From Apiosordaria backusii (lineage: Eukaryota; Ascomycota; Sordariomycetes; Sordariales; Lasiosphaeriaceae): a DNA stretch of 64,000 nucleotides. Below, one piece after another: positions 12,234 through 24,400 of the stretch; within the stretch, counting starts at the first letter, position 1; each line of letters opens with the position of its first letter. The position numbers and the translations under genes were made by a program. The notes below the pieces were generated by a model, which saw nothing but the letters and a program-made list of their open reading frames with translations, was not told the DNA's origin and did no database searches. The DNA lies in contig JAUKTV010000023.1 of NCBI GenBank assembly GCA_030549205.1, positions 62,001 through 126,000 of the forward strand, given 5' to 3'.

Positions 12234-13559
12234 ATGGCACCCCCAAAACCTCACCCACCAATCTCCACAACCCTCCCCCCGCTCCTCCTCGGCACCGCAA
12301 CCTTCAACACGCAATATGTCTCCGACCCCCTGGCCATGCCCTACCGCGACATCGTCTCCCTCGCCATCACCCACGGCGTAAGAGCCTTCGACACATCCCC
12401 CTACTACGGCCCCTCCGAAGTCCTCCTCGGCACAGCCCTCGAAAGCCTGATGAACCCCACCTCCTCAGCCTCCAACCCCCTCCCCATCCCCCTCGAGCGA
12501 GAGTCTATTTTCCTCGTGACAAAAGCAGGGAGGATAGCAGGCGACGAGTTCGACTACTCCCCCGCCTGGGTGAAGTACTCCATCCTGCGAAGCCTGCAGC
12601 GCTTGCACACCGACTACCTCGACCTGGTGTACATGCACGACGTCGAGTTCGTCTCTCCCGAGGAGGTCCTGACAGCAGTAAAAGAGCTGCGAAGACTGCG
12701 GGATGAGGAAGGACTGATCCGGTATGTAGGCATCAGCGGGTTCCCAGCCGATGTTTTGGCCAGCCTGGCGGAGATGATCCTAACCGAAACCGGGGAACCG
12801 TTGGATGCGGTGCTGAGTTACGGGCACTTTACCGTGCAGAACCGTAAGTTGGCTTTGCCTTGGGTGACCGGGGAGAAGAAGGAGACAGAACCAGAAGAGT
12901 CGGCTTCATCACCGTTGGCGAGGCTAAGGAGGGCGGGCGTGGAGGTGGTTTTGAATGCGAGTATCCTGGGTATGGGCTTGCTCACCAACCGGGGTATCCC
13001 GCCTGATGAGAGGAGCGAAGCCTCCCCATTGTCCAAGTGGCATCCTTCGCCTCCTGAGCTGCGGGTAGCGTGTAAGAATCTGGCGGGAATCACTGCCACG
13101 GCTGGCGAACGCCTGGAGTCGGTGGCAATTCGGTGGTCTTTGCAGGAGTGGGCTCGCGTTGGAGCGGCTGCTGGCGTTGGTGTGCAGGTTCCATCACCGG
13201 TTTCCGGCAGCAGCACCGCCAAAGTGGGTGCCACCGTTTGTGGTGTGTCTTCTCTTGACGAGCTGGACGAGACAGTCGCAGAGTGGCGGGGGGTTTTGTC
13301 CAGTCTAGGTCTGGCGGCTGACAGCAAGGTTGATCTTTCATATGGACCAGAACGACAGAACAAGGTCCTGCAAATTGTCGAAAAGCAGCTGTGGCCAGCG
13401 CTTGGAAGCTGGGTGGATTTTGCGTGGGACAGTCCCGGTCCCGGATATGTCAACACCCGCCGGGAAGAAGACAAAGGCCGGGTACCATCTGATTCCATCA
13501 TGGCTGCGTACAACCAGCGCAAGGCAACCAGACCAGGCAGAGACACAGGGCCGAAATAG
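12234..13559 (+). CDS. NAD-dependent D-arabinose dehydrogenase (Ara2-type aldo/keto reductase)
   Basis: Oxidises D-arabinose to D-arabinono-1,4-lactone on the way to D-erythroascorbate, in the cytosol. A single exon gives 441 residues. The aldo/keto reductase tetrad is visible: Asp53 and Tyr58 in AFDTSPYYG, Lys97 in FLVTKAG, His135 in LVYMHDVEF. The Ara2/L-galactose dehydrogenase subgroup is indicated by the opening PPLLLGTATFNTQY and by YVGISGFPADVL. I chose the ATG at 12234 because its context (ACCATGG) is strong; a GTG 30 bp upstream in frame is not a credible start. The C-terminal part is longer than in bacterial relatives, as in other fungal Ara2 proteins. It converges with the SIP5 gene. 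Confidence 0.9.
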   Translation: MAPPKPHPPISTTLPPLLLGTATFNTQYVSDPLAMPYRDIVSLAITHGVRAFDTSPYYGPSEVLLGTALESLMNPTSSASNPLPIPLERESIFLVTKAGRIAGDEFDYSPAWVKYSILRSLQRLHTDYLDLVYMHDVEFVSPEEVLTAVKELRRLRDEEGLIRYVGISGFPADVLASLAEMILTETGEPLDAVLSYGHFTVQNRKLALPWVTGEKKETEPEESASSPLARLRRAGVEVVLNASILGMGLLTNRGIPPDERSEASPLSKWHPSPPELRVACKNLAGITATAGERLESVAIRWSLQEWARVGAAAGVGVQVPSPVSGSSTAKVGATVCGVSSLDELDETVAEWRGVLSSLGLAADSKVDLSYGPERQNKVLQIVEKQLWPALGSWVDFAWDSPGPGYVNTRREEDKGRVPSDSIMAAYNQRKATRPGRDTGPK

Positions 13560-14085
13560 CAAGAGTTATGCAGCCTGTTTCTCGAATGAGGAAGCTAGGC
13601 GGAGCCGATACCACTGTTGGTCTCAAAAAAGGACCTTGTCATTGCTGTTCTACCTGTCACCTGAGAATAAAATGCTTGTAAAAGATGTGTCCTAGACAAA
13701 AACAACCCCTAAAACGTCAGGTGCTCCAAACTCCATTCCAACACGGATGCCACTTCCATTCTGATGCCATAATAACAAAGGAAAACACATCTCATTCGAA
13801 TGGGGTCGTTCGCTGGCATTACGGAAGGTAACCCAAGGAAAGGTACGAGGGGAGAGGAGAGAAAAAAGAGGGGGGCCAGAAGAGAGACGCTGTATACATA
13901 AAAGAAATCCAATACACGCAGTGACACCACTGATGGCAACCCCCTACTCAAAGTTATTGTGCGGGTGATTAGGTAGCCGTAAAACCCCGGTCTGGCCGTT
14001 CAAAAGCGTCCTGTTGACAAATAACAGTCATTCCATAGCATGTGCCACCTCTTTATTCGAGGCAGCACCGAATCAGACCGCAAAT
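13560..14085. other. Convergent 3' regions, no gene recognised
   Basis: Shared downstream region of the arabinose dehydrogenase (plus) and SIP5 (minus) genes. The short minus-strand frame at 13709-13951 is hydrophobic but has no support. Confidence 0.5.
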
Positions 14086-16708
14086 CTATTGCGTGAGTTG
14101 ATGAGTGCGCTCCACAGTCGTTGTCTGGTAGCCAAGTTGCTTGGAGTCCTCGCTAATCTCGACTGCGGGAGTGTCGGGTGTAACCATCACCTTAGGTGGA
14201 AGCGATGGATCCGAGGTGCTGGGCGCCTCCAAGTGCAGTTGTTCCCCTTCGTTTTCTTTCCCAGCTTGCTTTGTAGGAATTCCGTCCTGTGTTGCCTCGA
14301 CCGCGACGCTTTCATTGGCTTTCTCCGGCGCAGCCGCCTCCTGCTGGGAGTTCTCCGTATCCTTGCCCTTCTTCTCCAGCTCGAGCTGGCTCAGCCGCCT
14401 GCCGGCATTCTCTCCCTCTAAACTAACACCAACAACTTCCGCCAGACTTCTAAAGTTGAGCAGAGGCTCGGTGCTCGCGCTAGGATCACGATCCCTATCT
14501 TGGCCATCGCCTTCTTCACTAGCACCTGAACGGCTTTCAAGGCTGAGACCGCTACCGCGGGGGTCTTGGACATTTGACGGCGAAGTAAAACTGCTTGGCT
14601 GGCAATCAAGGATAGACGAAGAAATCGAGGAGGCACTGCTCATCTGTCTGAGGTGAGACGGGCCTGCAGGTTGGTGTGGTGTTAAACCTGGTCGAGAGGC
14701 TGGCGAGTCGGCAGCAGAGGCGGGAGCGCCGTCAGAGACGGTAGCTGGATTACGATCAATGGCCTTGCCTTTATCCTTGGTGTTATCATCGGCTGGTGAA
14801 GTTGGTGCCGTGGCGGCAGAGGTTGCCAAGGCATTCGCGACGCTGGCCTCGACGCGCAGGTTGCTGGTGGCACTGTTTCCTCGTTTCCTCCCCAGATTCA
14901 GACTGCTTGCACTCGCTGAGCCAATCCCGGCGCCCTCGTAAGGTCCGCTCCCCCGTTTCGCCTTCTTCTCGTCCTCTTTCTGTTGCTTGGCTTTCTGCTC
15001 CTCTTCCTTCCGTTTTCGCTCCTCCTCCTCTGCAAGCGACAAGCGGATAGCCTCCATGAACATGATCTCCTCGAGATCTTCAGCACGAATACGTCGAGGA
15101 TCGACTATGCTAGATGCTACCCCGCGGTTGCTCCTTTGACTGACGAGGTCCGCTCCACTTGCAGGTGTTCCTGAGCTGCTGTCGCCGTTGTCACCTTCGC
15201 CGTTGTTCTGGCCACTTGAAGCAGCTCCTGCCGACCCGGATCCACCGGTGTTTCTTCGCCCGAAGCGACTTCGAAACGCCCGATTCTCAGTGTTTCCCAT
15301 CATGAACGCTGCAGTGTGTAGAGCAGTAGCGGCAGCGGCTCGTCTTGCCTGGTGAGCACGGGCAGCTTGAAGCTTGGTTGCCCATTCTGGCCGGATCCGA
15401 TCTGTCAAGATGACGTTTGGATTGTTCGCAGAGAGAGACTGAGTTCTTCGCCGGCCTACAGCAGCAGATCCAGCAGGGGGCGACAATGAGGACGAGTTCA
15501 CCGAGCTGCTGGACGACATGGCTGTGCTCATCGATGACAGAGCAGCGGGTGTGATAGAGTATGCCAGGCCCCGTCGGAAAGGTGGCGGGTCGTAGGTGAC
15601 ACCGAAATCGGGTTGAGTGCAGTAAGGACAGCAGGCAGGCTCCGATACCAACATACCCGCCGCCTCTTCCGGGTTGTGGTTGGGGTCGTTCTCGTTATGG
15701 CCCTCAGGAAAATGCGGATCAGGTCGCTTAATCTGAACGAAGCACTCACTGCAGATAGCTTGTCCACAACACCGCGTCTGGTTGAGATATGGGGGTAGGT
15801 TAGAAAACAAATCGGGCACTCAGTAGCATTTTTGTAAAGAAAGACCTCGATGGGTTGTCCATTGACGAACGGGTCGCTGGAAATGTTGATTTCACGGGGC
15901 AGGATTTCAGTGGTAGAGCCATTTCGAGAGTTCCCACCCAGCACGGCCGCAAGGGCTTTCCCACGAGGCTTAAATGGGGAACTCGTTCGAGCGGGTTGAC
16001 TGGAGACAGGCGAGGGAAGTGCGGAGCCCGGGTTGGACATGCTATGTTCAGAGGTTGCGGACTGCGTACGGCCAGTAATTGGCACCATCAGACTGTTGAC
16101 ATTCCGGAGTCCTTCAGCATGATTGTTCGCGGTAAGAGGGCGGGGGATGAGTTCATCAGGCGGTACTTCATCGGCAGCGGGAATTGGCAGACCGCGTGCT
16201 GCGGCGATGATTTGGGGTTCTGTCCATTGGTCATCGAGGTCGTTCAGTCCTCGCCAAAACGGAGCAATTTTCCTCTCGATCTAGAAACAAGTCAGTCTTG
16301 TCCAGGTCAGGAGCTGGAGGGATACAAGCGCACCTGAAATTGCCGAACAATTTGCTTGTTGAAGTCCTCAACGCCCACGTATGTGCCCATCGTGACGAGA
16401 AATCCACCATCGACGTTCTCCTCTTTCATGCTCCGTTCTCTTTCTGCAAGCCTAGCCACCCGCTCCCTCTCGAGTCTACGGGCTTCCCTTTCTTGTTTTG
16501 TTTCGCGGCGCTCATGTGGATGCTCTGTATGAGAACTTGAACCTCCTACTAGCCCTAGAACTCCCAGATCACCTCGGCTCAGCCGGTTACGCCTCCCTGA
16601 CGATCTGTCGCCATGTAAAGAACCGCTGGCACCAGAGTGAGAGGCACCATGGTGGCCGCGGTGGCCTCCATCGCCGCCACGCGACTCTTTCGTGCTTGCG
16701 TTCCCCAT
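14086..16708 (-). CDS. SIP5: SIP5 homologue (Snf1-interacting protein 5 family) with an apparent frameshift
   Basis: Relative of yeast Sip5, which binds the Snf1 kinase and the phosphatase subunit Reg1. Exon 1 is 16708-16334 (MGNASTKESRGG.., glycine at position 2) and exon 2 runs from 16280 to 14086. The conserved zinc-binding core is present: ECPICFLTYP in one frame, then PYLNQTRCCGQAICSECFVQ in the next frame. The shift falls at a run of five C on the coding strand (15791-15795); six C would keep one frame of about 856 residues. No intron fits in so small a gap. A later segment, EEIMFMEAIRLSLAEEEE, matches a ubiquitin-interacting motif. The rest is low-complexity, with Ser/Ala-rich and charged tracts. 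The break could be a sequencing error or a real mutation. Confidence 0.85.
15791..15795 (-). other. Apparent one-base frameshift in SIP5 (C5 run on the coding strand)
   Basis: Upstream of this run, frame one encodes ECPICFLTYP; downstream, the conserved PYLNQTRCC continues in another frame. One extra C reconciles them, and exon 2 then has a length divisible by three. Confidence 0.75.
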
Positions 16709-17999
16709 GATTGCAGCGGTTGAGGCCTTAGGCCGTCATGCGTGTCGTCGCCGGCGTTGATCGTTGCTATCCGTTTGCCGTAACCTTGCAGGGTGGCCGT
16801 AACAACCGCCGCAGCCGTTTCAGCAGAAGAGAGCGTCTTGCTGACGATTAGGTAGGTATCAGAGTTGTCGGCAGTATTTCGATGGTGGAGAAATGTGGAC
16901 GGATCGTGTTCCGGAGGTTAAATGGTAGTGACGTCGACAAGCTCAAATGATAGGCGCAGGCGCTGATGGGGTAAATCAGGATCTGGGGGACCTGCGTACA
17001 TGCGACAAGCGGAAAGAGGACGGGCGCTCGGGGTAGGATCGGCGAGAGGGAGGTACAGATAGTTTTGCTATTGTGGTATTCAAAAATGCAAGGGAACGTG
17101 ACTAAGTGCGCGAGCAAAGATGAGGTCGTCTGTTGTTGTTGTTGTTGTTGCTTCGCTGGAGCCGGATATGGCGGAGGCGGGACGGAACTTGGCGGTCGGT
17201 TGATTGATTCAGTGGGGGAGCACACCCTGACACGTTCTCGCTCGTTGTGTCTCGGGTTGCTCTTGAGCCAACTCCCGGGGCAGAGGGATGCACCGACGAA
17301 CAGCCAGTCTGGTGAGTTTGTAGAAGTTGATACACGATGCACAAAGAACGACCTCAGTTGTCCAGACAAGCGGCAGGCTGGTAATGAGGAGGCCGGCGAT
17401 GACAAGATGACGGGATGGATGTGTTGCTGGAGTCGATGCCAAGCAATGGCCTTCTCCAAGTCGCCCAGTGATCCATGCGGCAAAAAGTGTGGGTGAGTCT
17501 GGGCACGGGCCACATCCCCTCTGCAACTGTTTGCTTGCGGTCGCCACATTCCACTCCCTCGGGACAGCTGTGGCTGGTAATGCACCCAAAGTATAGACAT
17601 GGCCGGAATTGAACATCTTCTCGGCATCCTCTCGGCATCGTACATCAGCCGGTGATTTTCTCCAGCACTTGATGTTTGCCTGCATTTGTTTTTGTTTCTG
17701 CTGGCAGTTGGCATCCACTTCGAGATAACGAAGATGTCCATATGCATGGCCCTTCTGTTACTATCAGTCCCACCAGCTCTAACCGGGTGAGGCTATTGGG
17801 TCTCTCGACGTCCACATAACGCTTTCAGAATATTTGACTTCTTCAAAACTCAACAGAAAAGACATAACTTCCCGGAGTGTCAGCAAAGCCACACCCATTA
17901 CTTGAAAACATCCAGTCATTTCGACGATGTTTTATTATGGAACACTTACTTTGACACTCACAATCAGTTTTTAAACTACCTTACCATTGCGAGATATCA
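16709..17999. other. Upstream region of SIP5, no gene recognised
   Basis: Several long frames are open here on both strands, the longest minus-strand one covering 16848-17747. They overlap one another and the long one contains a glutamine run made by a CAA repeat, so I treat them as chance frames in a promoter or leader region. Confidence 0.5.
17131..17150. repeat. (TGT)n microsatellite
   Basis: About six to seven copies of the TGT triplet (CAA on the other strand). It creates poly-Cys or poly-Gln runs in spurious frames. Confidence 0.9.
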
Positions 18000-18013
18000 A
18001 CCTCAGTACTAAG

Positions 18014-18462
18014 ATGAAAATACAGTTAATAGTTGACAGACGAAATGGTGCTGGTAGAAGCAATGAATGGCTTTGCCGAGTTTAAGCACCCTGGATTTAT
18101 GGACCACGCGGGCTCCATAACTTGGGACACGGCATTCATGTTGGATTCTAAACTAATTGAAAAAGGTACCAGATGCGGATTTCGAAGCTGGGTTGTGTTG
18201 AATGACAAACTGACTGTTCTTCACCTCAGAGGTTAAGATATAGTGAACGTCTTCTTTGAGTCTCTGGGAGACATCGGTCTACACTGATACCAGCTTGTCA
18301 TGAATTCGTGGAAAGTTCGGTAGCTCAGGGTTGTAGCAGTGGAAGACTATACCACCTCGCCTATATCTAGCAAAATAACGGACGATAACTGCCATGGCAG
18401 TCTGTAAATCTTGAACGATGACCGGTAAAAGGTTGGCATGATTCAACAGCTACAGTCGTCAA
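18014..18462 (-). pseudogene. Possible decayed coding remnant, unidentified
   Basis: One minus-strand frame reads for about 150 codons with only two internal TAG stops (near 18280 and 18151). It includes natural-looking stretches such as LLNHANLLPVIVQDLQTAMA, HCYNPELPNFPRIHDKL and YGARVVHKSRVLKLGKAIHC. The last stretch faintly recalls the start of phosphotransferase-type kinases, but I would not assign it. It could also be a chance low-stop frame in an AT-richer region. Confidence 0.2.
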
Positions 18463-19627
18463 TTTGAATACCATACTGTTCTCCTGGGTGTCTCTGAGAA
18501 TTAGTCTTGGTCTGGGCTTACAATGAGTAAAGATCTAACTCTGATTTACTCGTTGAATTTTCATCAAAGACACAGAAACTGAAAGAAAACCAGACTAGTG
18601 CTCCTGTCTATTCCAGATTATAAAGAACCTGAGTCAGTAAGGCCTCCAGCTGTTTTTGAAACTATCGAGTTCTGTCTAACCTCGAGTCCAACACTATGCT
18701 CTTGCCATGAACGGGATGCCGATGGTGGTTTAGTCGCTCAGTAGACCACCATCTTGCCCGGAATTCAGCGCCATACACTGACCAGCGACGGAAGCCCGCC
18801 AATTCCATTTACACTACAAGCGGATAATGGGAGACAAAAGTGTCTGAATCGGTAGCAGACAATAGACTCGTTTATGGCGAGTGTCCCGGTTGCCCCTATT
18901 CGCCCCTAAGTTGCACGTGTCTATACCCGACCCCAGGAATCTTGCATCATGGAAGCTGAACAAGATATGAATTTCCCGGCTGTCAGATCTTATGCGCAGT
19001 CTCGTAATTATTTCCGTACTTTGATACACGCGCCGTCCTTATTGATGGAATCAATGAGGGAGGCGGCAGGAAAGGTTTTCTTTCCCTCGGCACCATCGTT
19101 TGCCAAGCCTATCGACTGGCCCTGAATGATGGCAACTGTGGCAATATTCGCTGTGAAGCAGTGGAGAACAAAGAAACAAGAGTCTCTTGGTGCCGCAACG
19201 CTTACGGAGGTTACTGAAGAGACCATTTTGTTAGTGCTGCCAAGCGAGACTTGACCCACACCGTGGGAAAGCCACTTACTATCTTGTACGCACTGTAATA
19301 TATATGCGCCGAGGGTTAGGGTCTTCTGTAACGAGAAGGTCGCCCACTTTGCAGCAACCTCGCAGTCGGATAAGGCGTTCAAATAATATATAATTGCCAT
19401 AGACAAATAGAGCGGAAAACGGCAATTCCAGCTATAACAAAGGCTTACGCGCACAGCGTTGTAGGCAAAAGAAAGGCCGGTTCAAAGTAGGTGGTTGAAT
19501 TGGTAGTGGAATTGGTGATAGCTTCAGTGGGAGCGAGGCCAAAGCTGGAAAAGGTAGGCTTGCCAAGGAACCTTAGCATACTGTATGGCTCAGGGGGGCC
19601 CTGTCAGGGCCTAACAGAATGGTCTCT
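18463..19627. other. AT-richer, gene-poor stretch
   Basis: A minus-strand frame at 19008-19454 has hydrophobic segments but no recognisable domain and no convincing splice partners. Nothing else is seen. Confidence 0.4.
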
Positions 19628-20060
19628 TCAGTTTTGGCCGCAACCTCTGTACTCAGCGACATATCTGATTCCTGTGCTTCGATAAGAGCGGCCGGCAATA
19701 CATTAAAATGCTCGATCAAGAAGGTACGAAGGCAACAAAACGAAACAACATCAGGACAGAACCGGATCAGAAACAGTTTTGGCACAACATGATATTTACT
19801 ACGGCGCAGGTCGACACCATTGACCGCACAGCAAACTCCGGATCGGAGTTCCTCGGCTGCAGTCTCGTACTCGTAATCGGGATCGGTTAACGGATTGGTG
19901 AAGGGAGTGTCGAAGTTCAGAAAGACGATATCTCGAAATTCAAGTGCACTGGTCTCGAAGAGACTTCCGATCTCGTAGGGCTGAGCCGGACCGGACGCAA
20001 TCAAAACGTGGTACGGATACCTCCCGGAGCCGTTGGGCTGGTCCGGTGCGATGGTGATTT
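19628..20060 (-). CDS. Possible fragment of a hypothetical gene
   Basis: A minus-strand segment reads KSQITIAPDQPNGSGRYPYH, then VLIASGPAQPYEIGSLFETS, then an acidic stretch ending CAVNGVDLR, and looks more like protein than its neighbours. A plausible intron (gtagta..cacag) leads to RIRYVAEYRGCGQN and a TGA at 19628. No start codon or upstream exon could be fixed, and I do not recognise the family. It may be a broken gene, or chance. Confidence 0.25.
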
Positions 20061-21465
20061 GGGATTTTCCGGTGCCTCGTCACGGCATGGCAGGGCGGGT
20101 TATCGGACTGTTGATGGACCCCGAAAAGTGTGCGAGAAAACGGAGTGAGACCGTCAGCGGCCCACTTGGATCCCAGCATGTCGGGATTCTTTCTTCGGAT
20201 GGCGTTTGATCCACAGAAGAAATTCGTCCCGTCTTCCTTGAGCCTCGATTGGGTGAATGGAGACTGCCAAGACCTTCCAAAAGATGAGACTTTTGGCGGC
20301 TAGCTTGGTATTGATCTTTCCAGGTTGCTGGAAACACTCCCACGTGCTTGAGACAAACTGACGTCGAGACTTCTAGTCAGGGGAAAATCGAGGGGCTCGA
20401 GAGTGAAAGTGCAAAGACACAAGTTGACATGATGATAGAGCACAGACGGTGGCCAGGTGAGAGAATTCGAGCGCGGTTGCTTGGAGGCACATTCTGACAA
20501 CTCTGAGTGATGCTGATTGATACGGAGGGGAAGGCTTTGCTCGGTTTGTGGGGGAGGCAAAATGCCAAACACCAAACACTTGCTTGAAGATTGGTGGGGG
20601 GAAGAGAACAGCAGGGAACAAGCTGATGTAACGGGCCCACGGTGCAATTTCGCATGCCGGTGAGTGATGGATCAGGAACCCCACTAACGACATCCACGAT
20701 CTCACCCCGACCGTTGCCTGATCAAGAATATGCCAGGGTTCTGGGGAACGAAAACGAGAGAAGGACCAAAAGGGGCATGTATCCGTCCACTCCAACATGG
20801 CGATATCGAGGGTTTATGCGCAGAAAAGCCCATCATAGAGAAACCGTGATCGGCCTTGGGGCAACAAACAAACTAGAAGCATCATACCTACACATCACCA
20901 GTCTGCTCCTCTGGAGTCTTGGACGCCCTATCGAGCCCATTGAAGAGACATTCTATGGCGGGGATCCAGCTCCACAAGGCTCGCACTAGCTGTCGGGAAC
21001 TTTCCCTGAGAAGCGGTACCTAGGTACGGGCATTAGCGATTGATTGCAGCTGCGGACCAGATTCCCTGCGGCAGCCGGGGCGCTGCGCAATGCGTGGTGT
21101 GCGCGCAAACCCCGTTGCCCAGAACTTGTCAAGCTTCGCTCGGGCCTTGCGAAGACTCCGTCTGCCCAGACTTGTCACTTTTATAATTAACGGTCCCTCA
21201 ATCTGGGCCAAGGAGAGTCTTTTTTTCTAGTCCATTCGAACTAGGCTTGTCATCGTTGTGCTCTGACGCATCGTTGTCTGTTCGTGTTCTTGTCTCTCGT
21301 TCTTTAACTTTTGCCAATTTCTTGGTGCTGTTCCCGTCGAAACCATACCAACTGCCCTGAGCGTAGCGACATCTGAGTGACAAGCGTGGATTTTGTCTCA
21401 GCGCCCCATTCGACCCCCGCCTCGCCTAGGCCTTTAGCAACTGCCAGCACCTGAAAACCCGGACC
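20061..21465. other. Upstream region of the ABC transporter
   Basis: Overlapping frames on both strands without a domain. The part nearest 21465 would be the promoter and leader of the PDR transporter. Confidence 0.5.
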
Positions 21466-24400
21466 ATGTCCTTAACCGGGACGGGTTCCTTCGGGAACTA
21501 CGATCTCACGGCTCAGACCACCGGAGCTCCCCTCGGCCGGACGACAACAAATGAGCAACAGCGGGAAGAAGTTGTTACTGCCGGAGGTTCCTCGCCCGGA
21601 CGGAATGAGAATGACGTGAGCAGGACGCGGGCCACATCCCTGACTGAGGTCGCCGACAGTGAAGGCGCTCTGCGCAATGAGAAGGGCAACGCTACCGACA
21701 CGGCCGATGAAGATGAGGAAGCCATTGAGGAGGAGCGACGCAACAGCGCCATTCTCGCCTTGGCCCGCAAGTACACTTCGCAATCGCAATATGGCGTTGA
21801 GCCCGGCACCAATGTTTTCGAAGCTGCCCTCAAGGATGAGAACTCACCTATCAATCCCAATGGCCCCAACTTCAACGGCAAGGCCTGGGCAAAGGCTGTG
21901 GTGAGCATGATGGACGGCCAGGGCCACTCTTTCCGGACCAGTGGTGTTGCTTTCCAGCATCTCAACGTCTTTGGTTTTGGTGCGCCCACCGATTATCAGA
22001 AGGATGTAGCCAATGTCTGGCTTGAGCTTGTTGGGCTCGCCCGCAAGTTGACCGGTAACGCGAAACGTCGCATCGACATCTTGCGCGATTTTGATGGTGT
22101 GGTCGAGAAGGGAGAAATGCTTGTTGTGCTTGGCCCTCCGGGGTCTGGCTGCAGTACCTTCCTCAAGACCATCGCCGGTGACTACAACGGCATCTACATG
22201 GATGACAGCTCCTACTTCAACTACCAAGGTACGTGATTCCTGCGTCCATCTGCCCTTGGCTGTGACTTCTTGCTAACCAGTGCTTCAGGCATGACTGCCA
22301 AGGAGATGCACACTCACCATCGTGGTGAAGCCATTTACACAGCTGAGATCGACACGCATTTCCCACAGCTTTCAGTCGGCGACACGTTGACCTTCGCTGC
22401 CCGCGCCCGCGCCCCTCGCCAACTTCCCCCAGGCATCAGCAAGAACATGTTCGCCAACCATCTGAGAGATGTTGTTATGGCCATGTTCGGCATCAGCCAC
22501 ACAGTCAACACCCGCGTCGGTAATGAGTATATCCGTGGTGTATCTGGTGGTGAGAGAAAGCGTGTGACGATTGCCGAGGCTGCCCTCTCTGGAGCCCCTC
22601 TCCAGTGCTGGGATAACAGCACAAGAGGTCTCGACAGTGCCAACGCTATTGAGTTCTGCAAGACGTTGAGAATGCAAACCCAGCTGTTCCAGAGCACTGC
22701 CTGCGTCTCCATCTACCAGGCACCCCAGAGCGCGTACGACCTGTTTGACAAGGCCCTTGTGCTTTATGAAGGACGCCAGATCTTTTTCGGAAAGGCCGGC
22801 GAGGCCCGTCAGTACTTCGAAAGACTCGGTTTCGAGTGCCCTTCCCGCCAAACTACACCCGACTTTTTGACCTCGATGACCAGTCCCCTGGAGCGTGTGA
22901 TTCGCCCCGGTTTTGAAGGCAAGGTTCCCCGTACACCAGATGAGTTCGCTGCCGCCTGGAAGAACAGCCCTGAGTATAAGACCCTGCAAGCCGAGATTGA
23001 GGCCTACAAAACATCGCACCCCATCAATGGTCCTGATGCTGAGGCGTTCCGCGCGTCCAAGCAGGCCCAGCAGGCCAAGAGCCAGCGTCTCAAGTCGCCA
23101 TTCACCCTCTCCTACATGCAGCAGATCCAGTTGTGTCTGTGGAGAGGATGGAAACGCCTGACGGGAGATCCCAGTTTGAGCGTCGGTGCTCTGATTGGTA
23201 ACACCATCATGGCTTTGATCATCTCCAGTATCTTCTACAACCTGCAACCCACCACCCAGAGTTTCTACCAGCGCGGTGCGCTCCTGTTCTTCGCCTGTCT
23301 CATGAACGCCTTTTCCAGTGCTCTCGAAATTCTCACACTCTACTCGCAACGCCCCATTGTCGAGAAACACAAGGCCTACGCTCTTTATCACCCATCCGCC
23401 GAAGCCATCGCCTCGATGCTTTGCGACTTGCCATACAAGATTGCCAACACCCTCGTATTCAACCTGACCTTGTACTTCATGACGAATCTCCGTCGGGAGG
23501 CAGGCGCCTTCTTCGTGTTCTTGCTCTTCTCGTTCTTCACTGTCTTGGTCATGTCCATGATTTTCCGGACAATTGCCAGCTCGACAAGAACGCTCTCGCA
23601 GGCCATGGTTCCAGCCGCTGCCATCATTCTCGCCTTGGTCATCTTCACCGGTTTCGTCATTCCCATCGATTATATGCCTGGGTGGTGCCGCTGGATCAAC
23701 TACATCGATCCTTTGGCCTATTCGTTCGAGTCCCTCATGGTTAACGAGTTTCACGGTCGCAATTTCACCTGCACCCAGTTCGTCCCTAACATTCAGATTC
23801 CTGGGTACGAGAACATTGGTGCTTTGAACCGCGCTTGCTCAGCCATCGGTGCCGTTGCCGGCTCGCCCGTTGTTAACGGTGACGACTATATCAACTCGGC
23901 TTTCAAGTACTATCAGTCGCACAAGTGGCGCAACTTTGGCATCCTCATCGCTTTCATCGCCTTCTTCACCGCTTGCTACATGATTACGGCCGAGACTGTT
24001 TCCGCCAAGAAGAGCAAGGGTGAGGTTCTTGTCTTCCGCCGCGGTTACAAGCCTGCCTCCTTCAAGGAAAACAAGGGTGATGCTGAGTCTGGCGGTGTTG
24101 CTGTTGCCGGCCCTGTCGCGAAGGCGGCTGCCGGCTACCAGTCCGATAAGGAGAGCGGCAACATCCAGGGCTCTACTAGTGTTTTCCACTGGAACAATGT
24201 CTCGTACGAGGTCAAGGTCAAGAATGAGACTCGCCAGATTTTGAACAATGTTGACGGATGGGTCAAGCCTGGCACCCTCACGGCTCTCATGGGTGTCTCC
24301 GGCGCCGGAAAAACCACTCTACTCGACTGCTTGGCTGACCGCACCTCAATGGGTGTCATTACTGGCGAGATGCTCGTCGACGGCCTTCCCAGAGATGCTT

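Noticed and set aside
15791..15795. Programmed -1 frameshifting in SIP5
   Set aside because: The site does not fit a classical X XXY YYZ slippery heptamer, and no downstream structure is evident; a mutation or base-calling error is simpler.
16848..17747. A 299-codon open frame on the minus strand upstream of SIP5
   Set aside because: It contains a Gln run produced by the CAA microsatellite, has several overlapping open frames on both strands and no domain; it more likely lies in the SIP5 leader or promoter.
22132..22158. Inactivating Lys-to-Cys change in the first Walker A of the ABC transporter
   Set aside because: This substitution is normal for fungal PDR transporters, so it is not a defect.
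22372..23754. A 460-codon minus-strand frame inside the ABC transporter
   Set aside because: It is antisense to a clearly conserved coding exon; codon bias leaves the opposite frame open.
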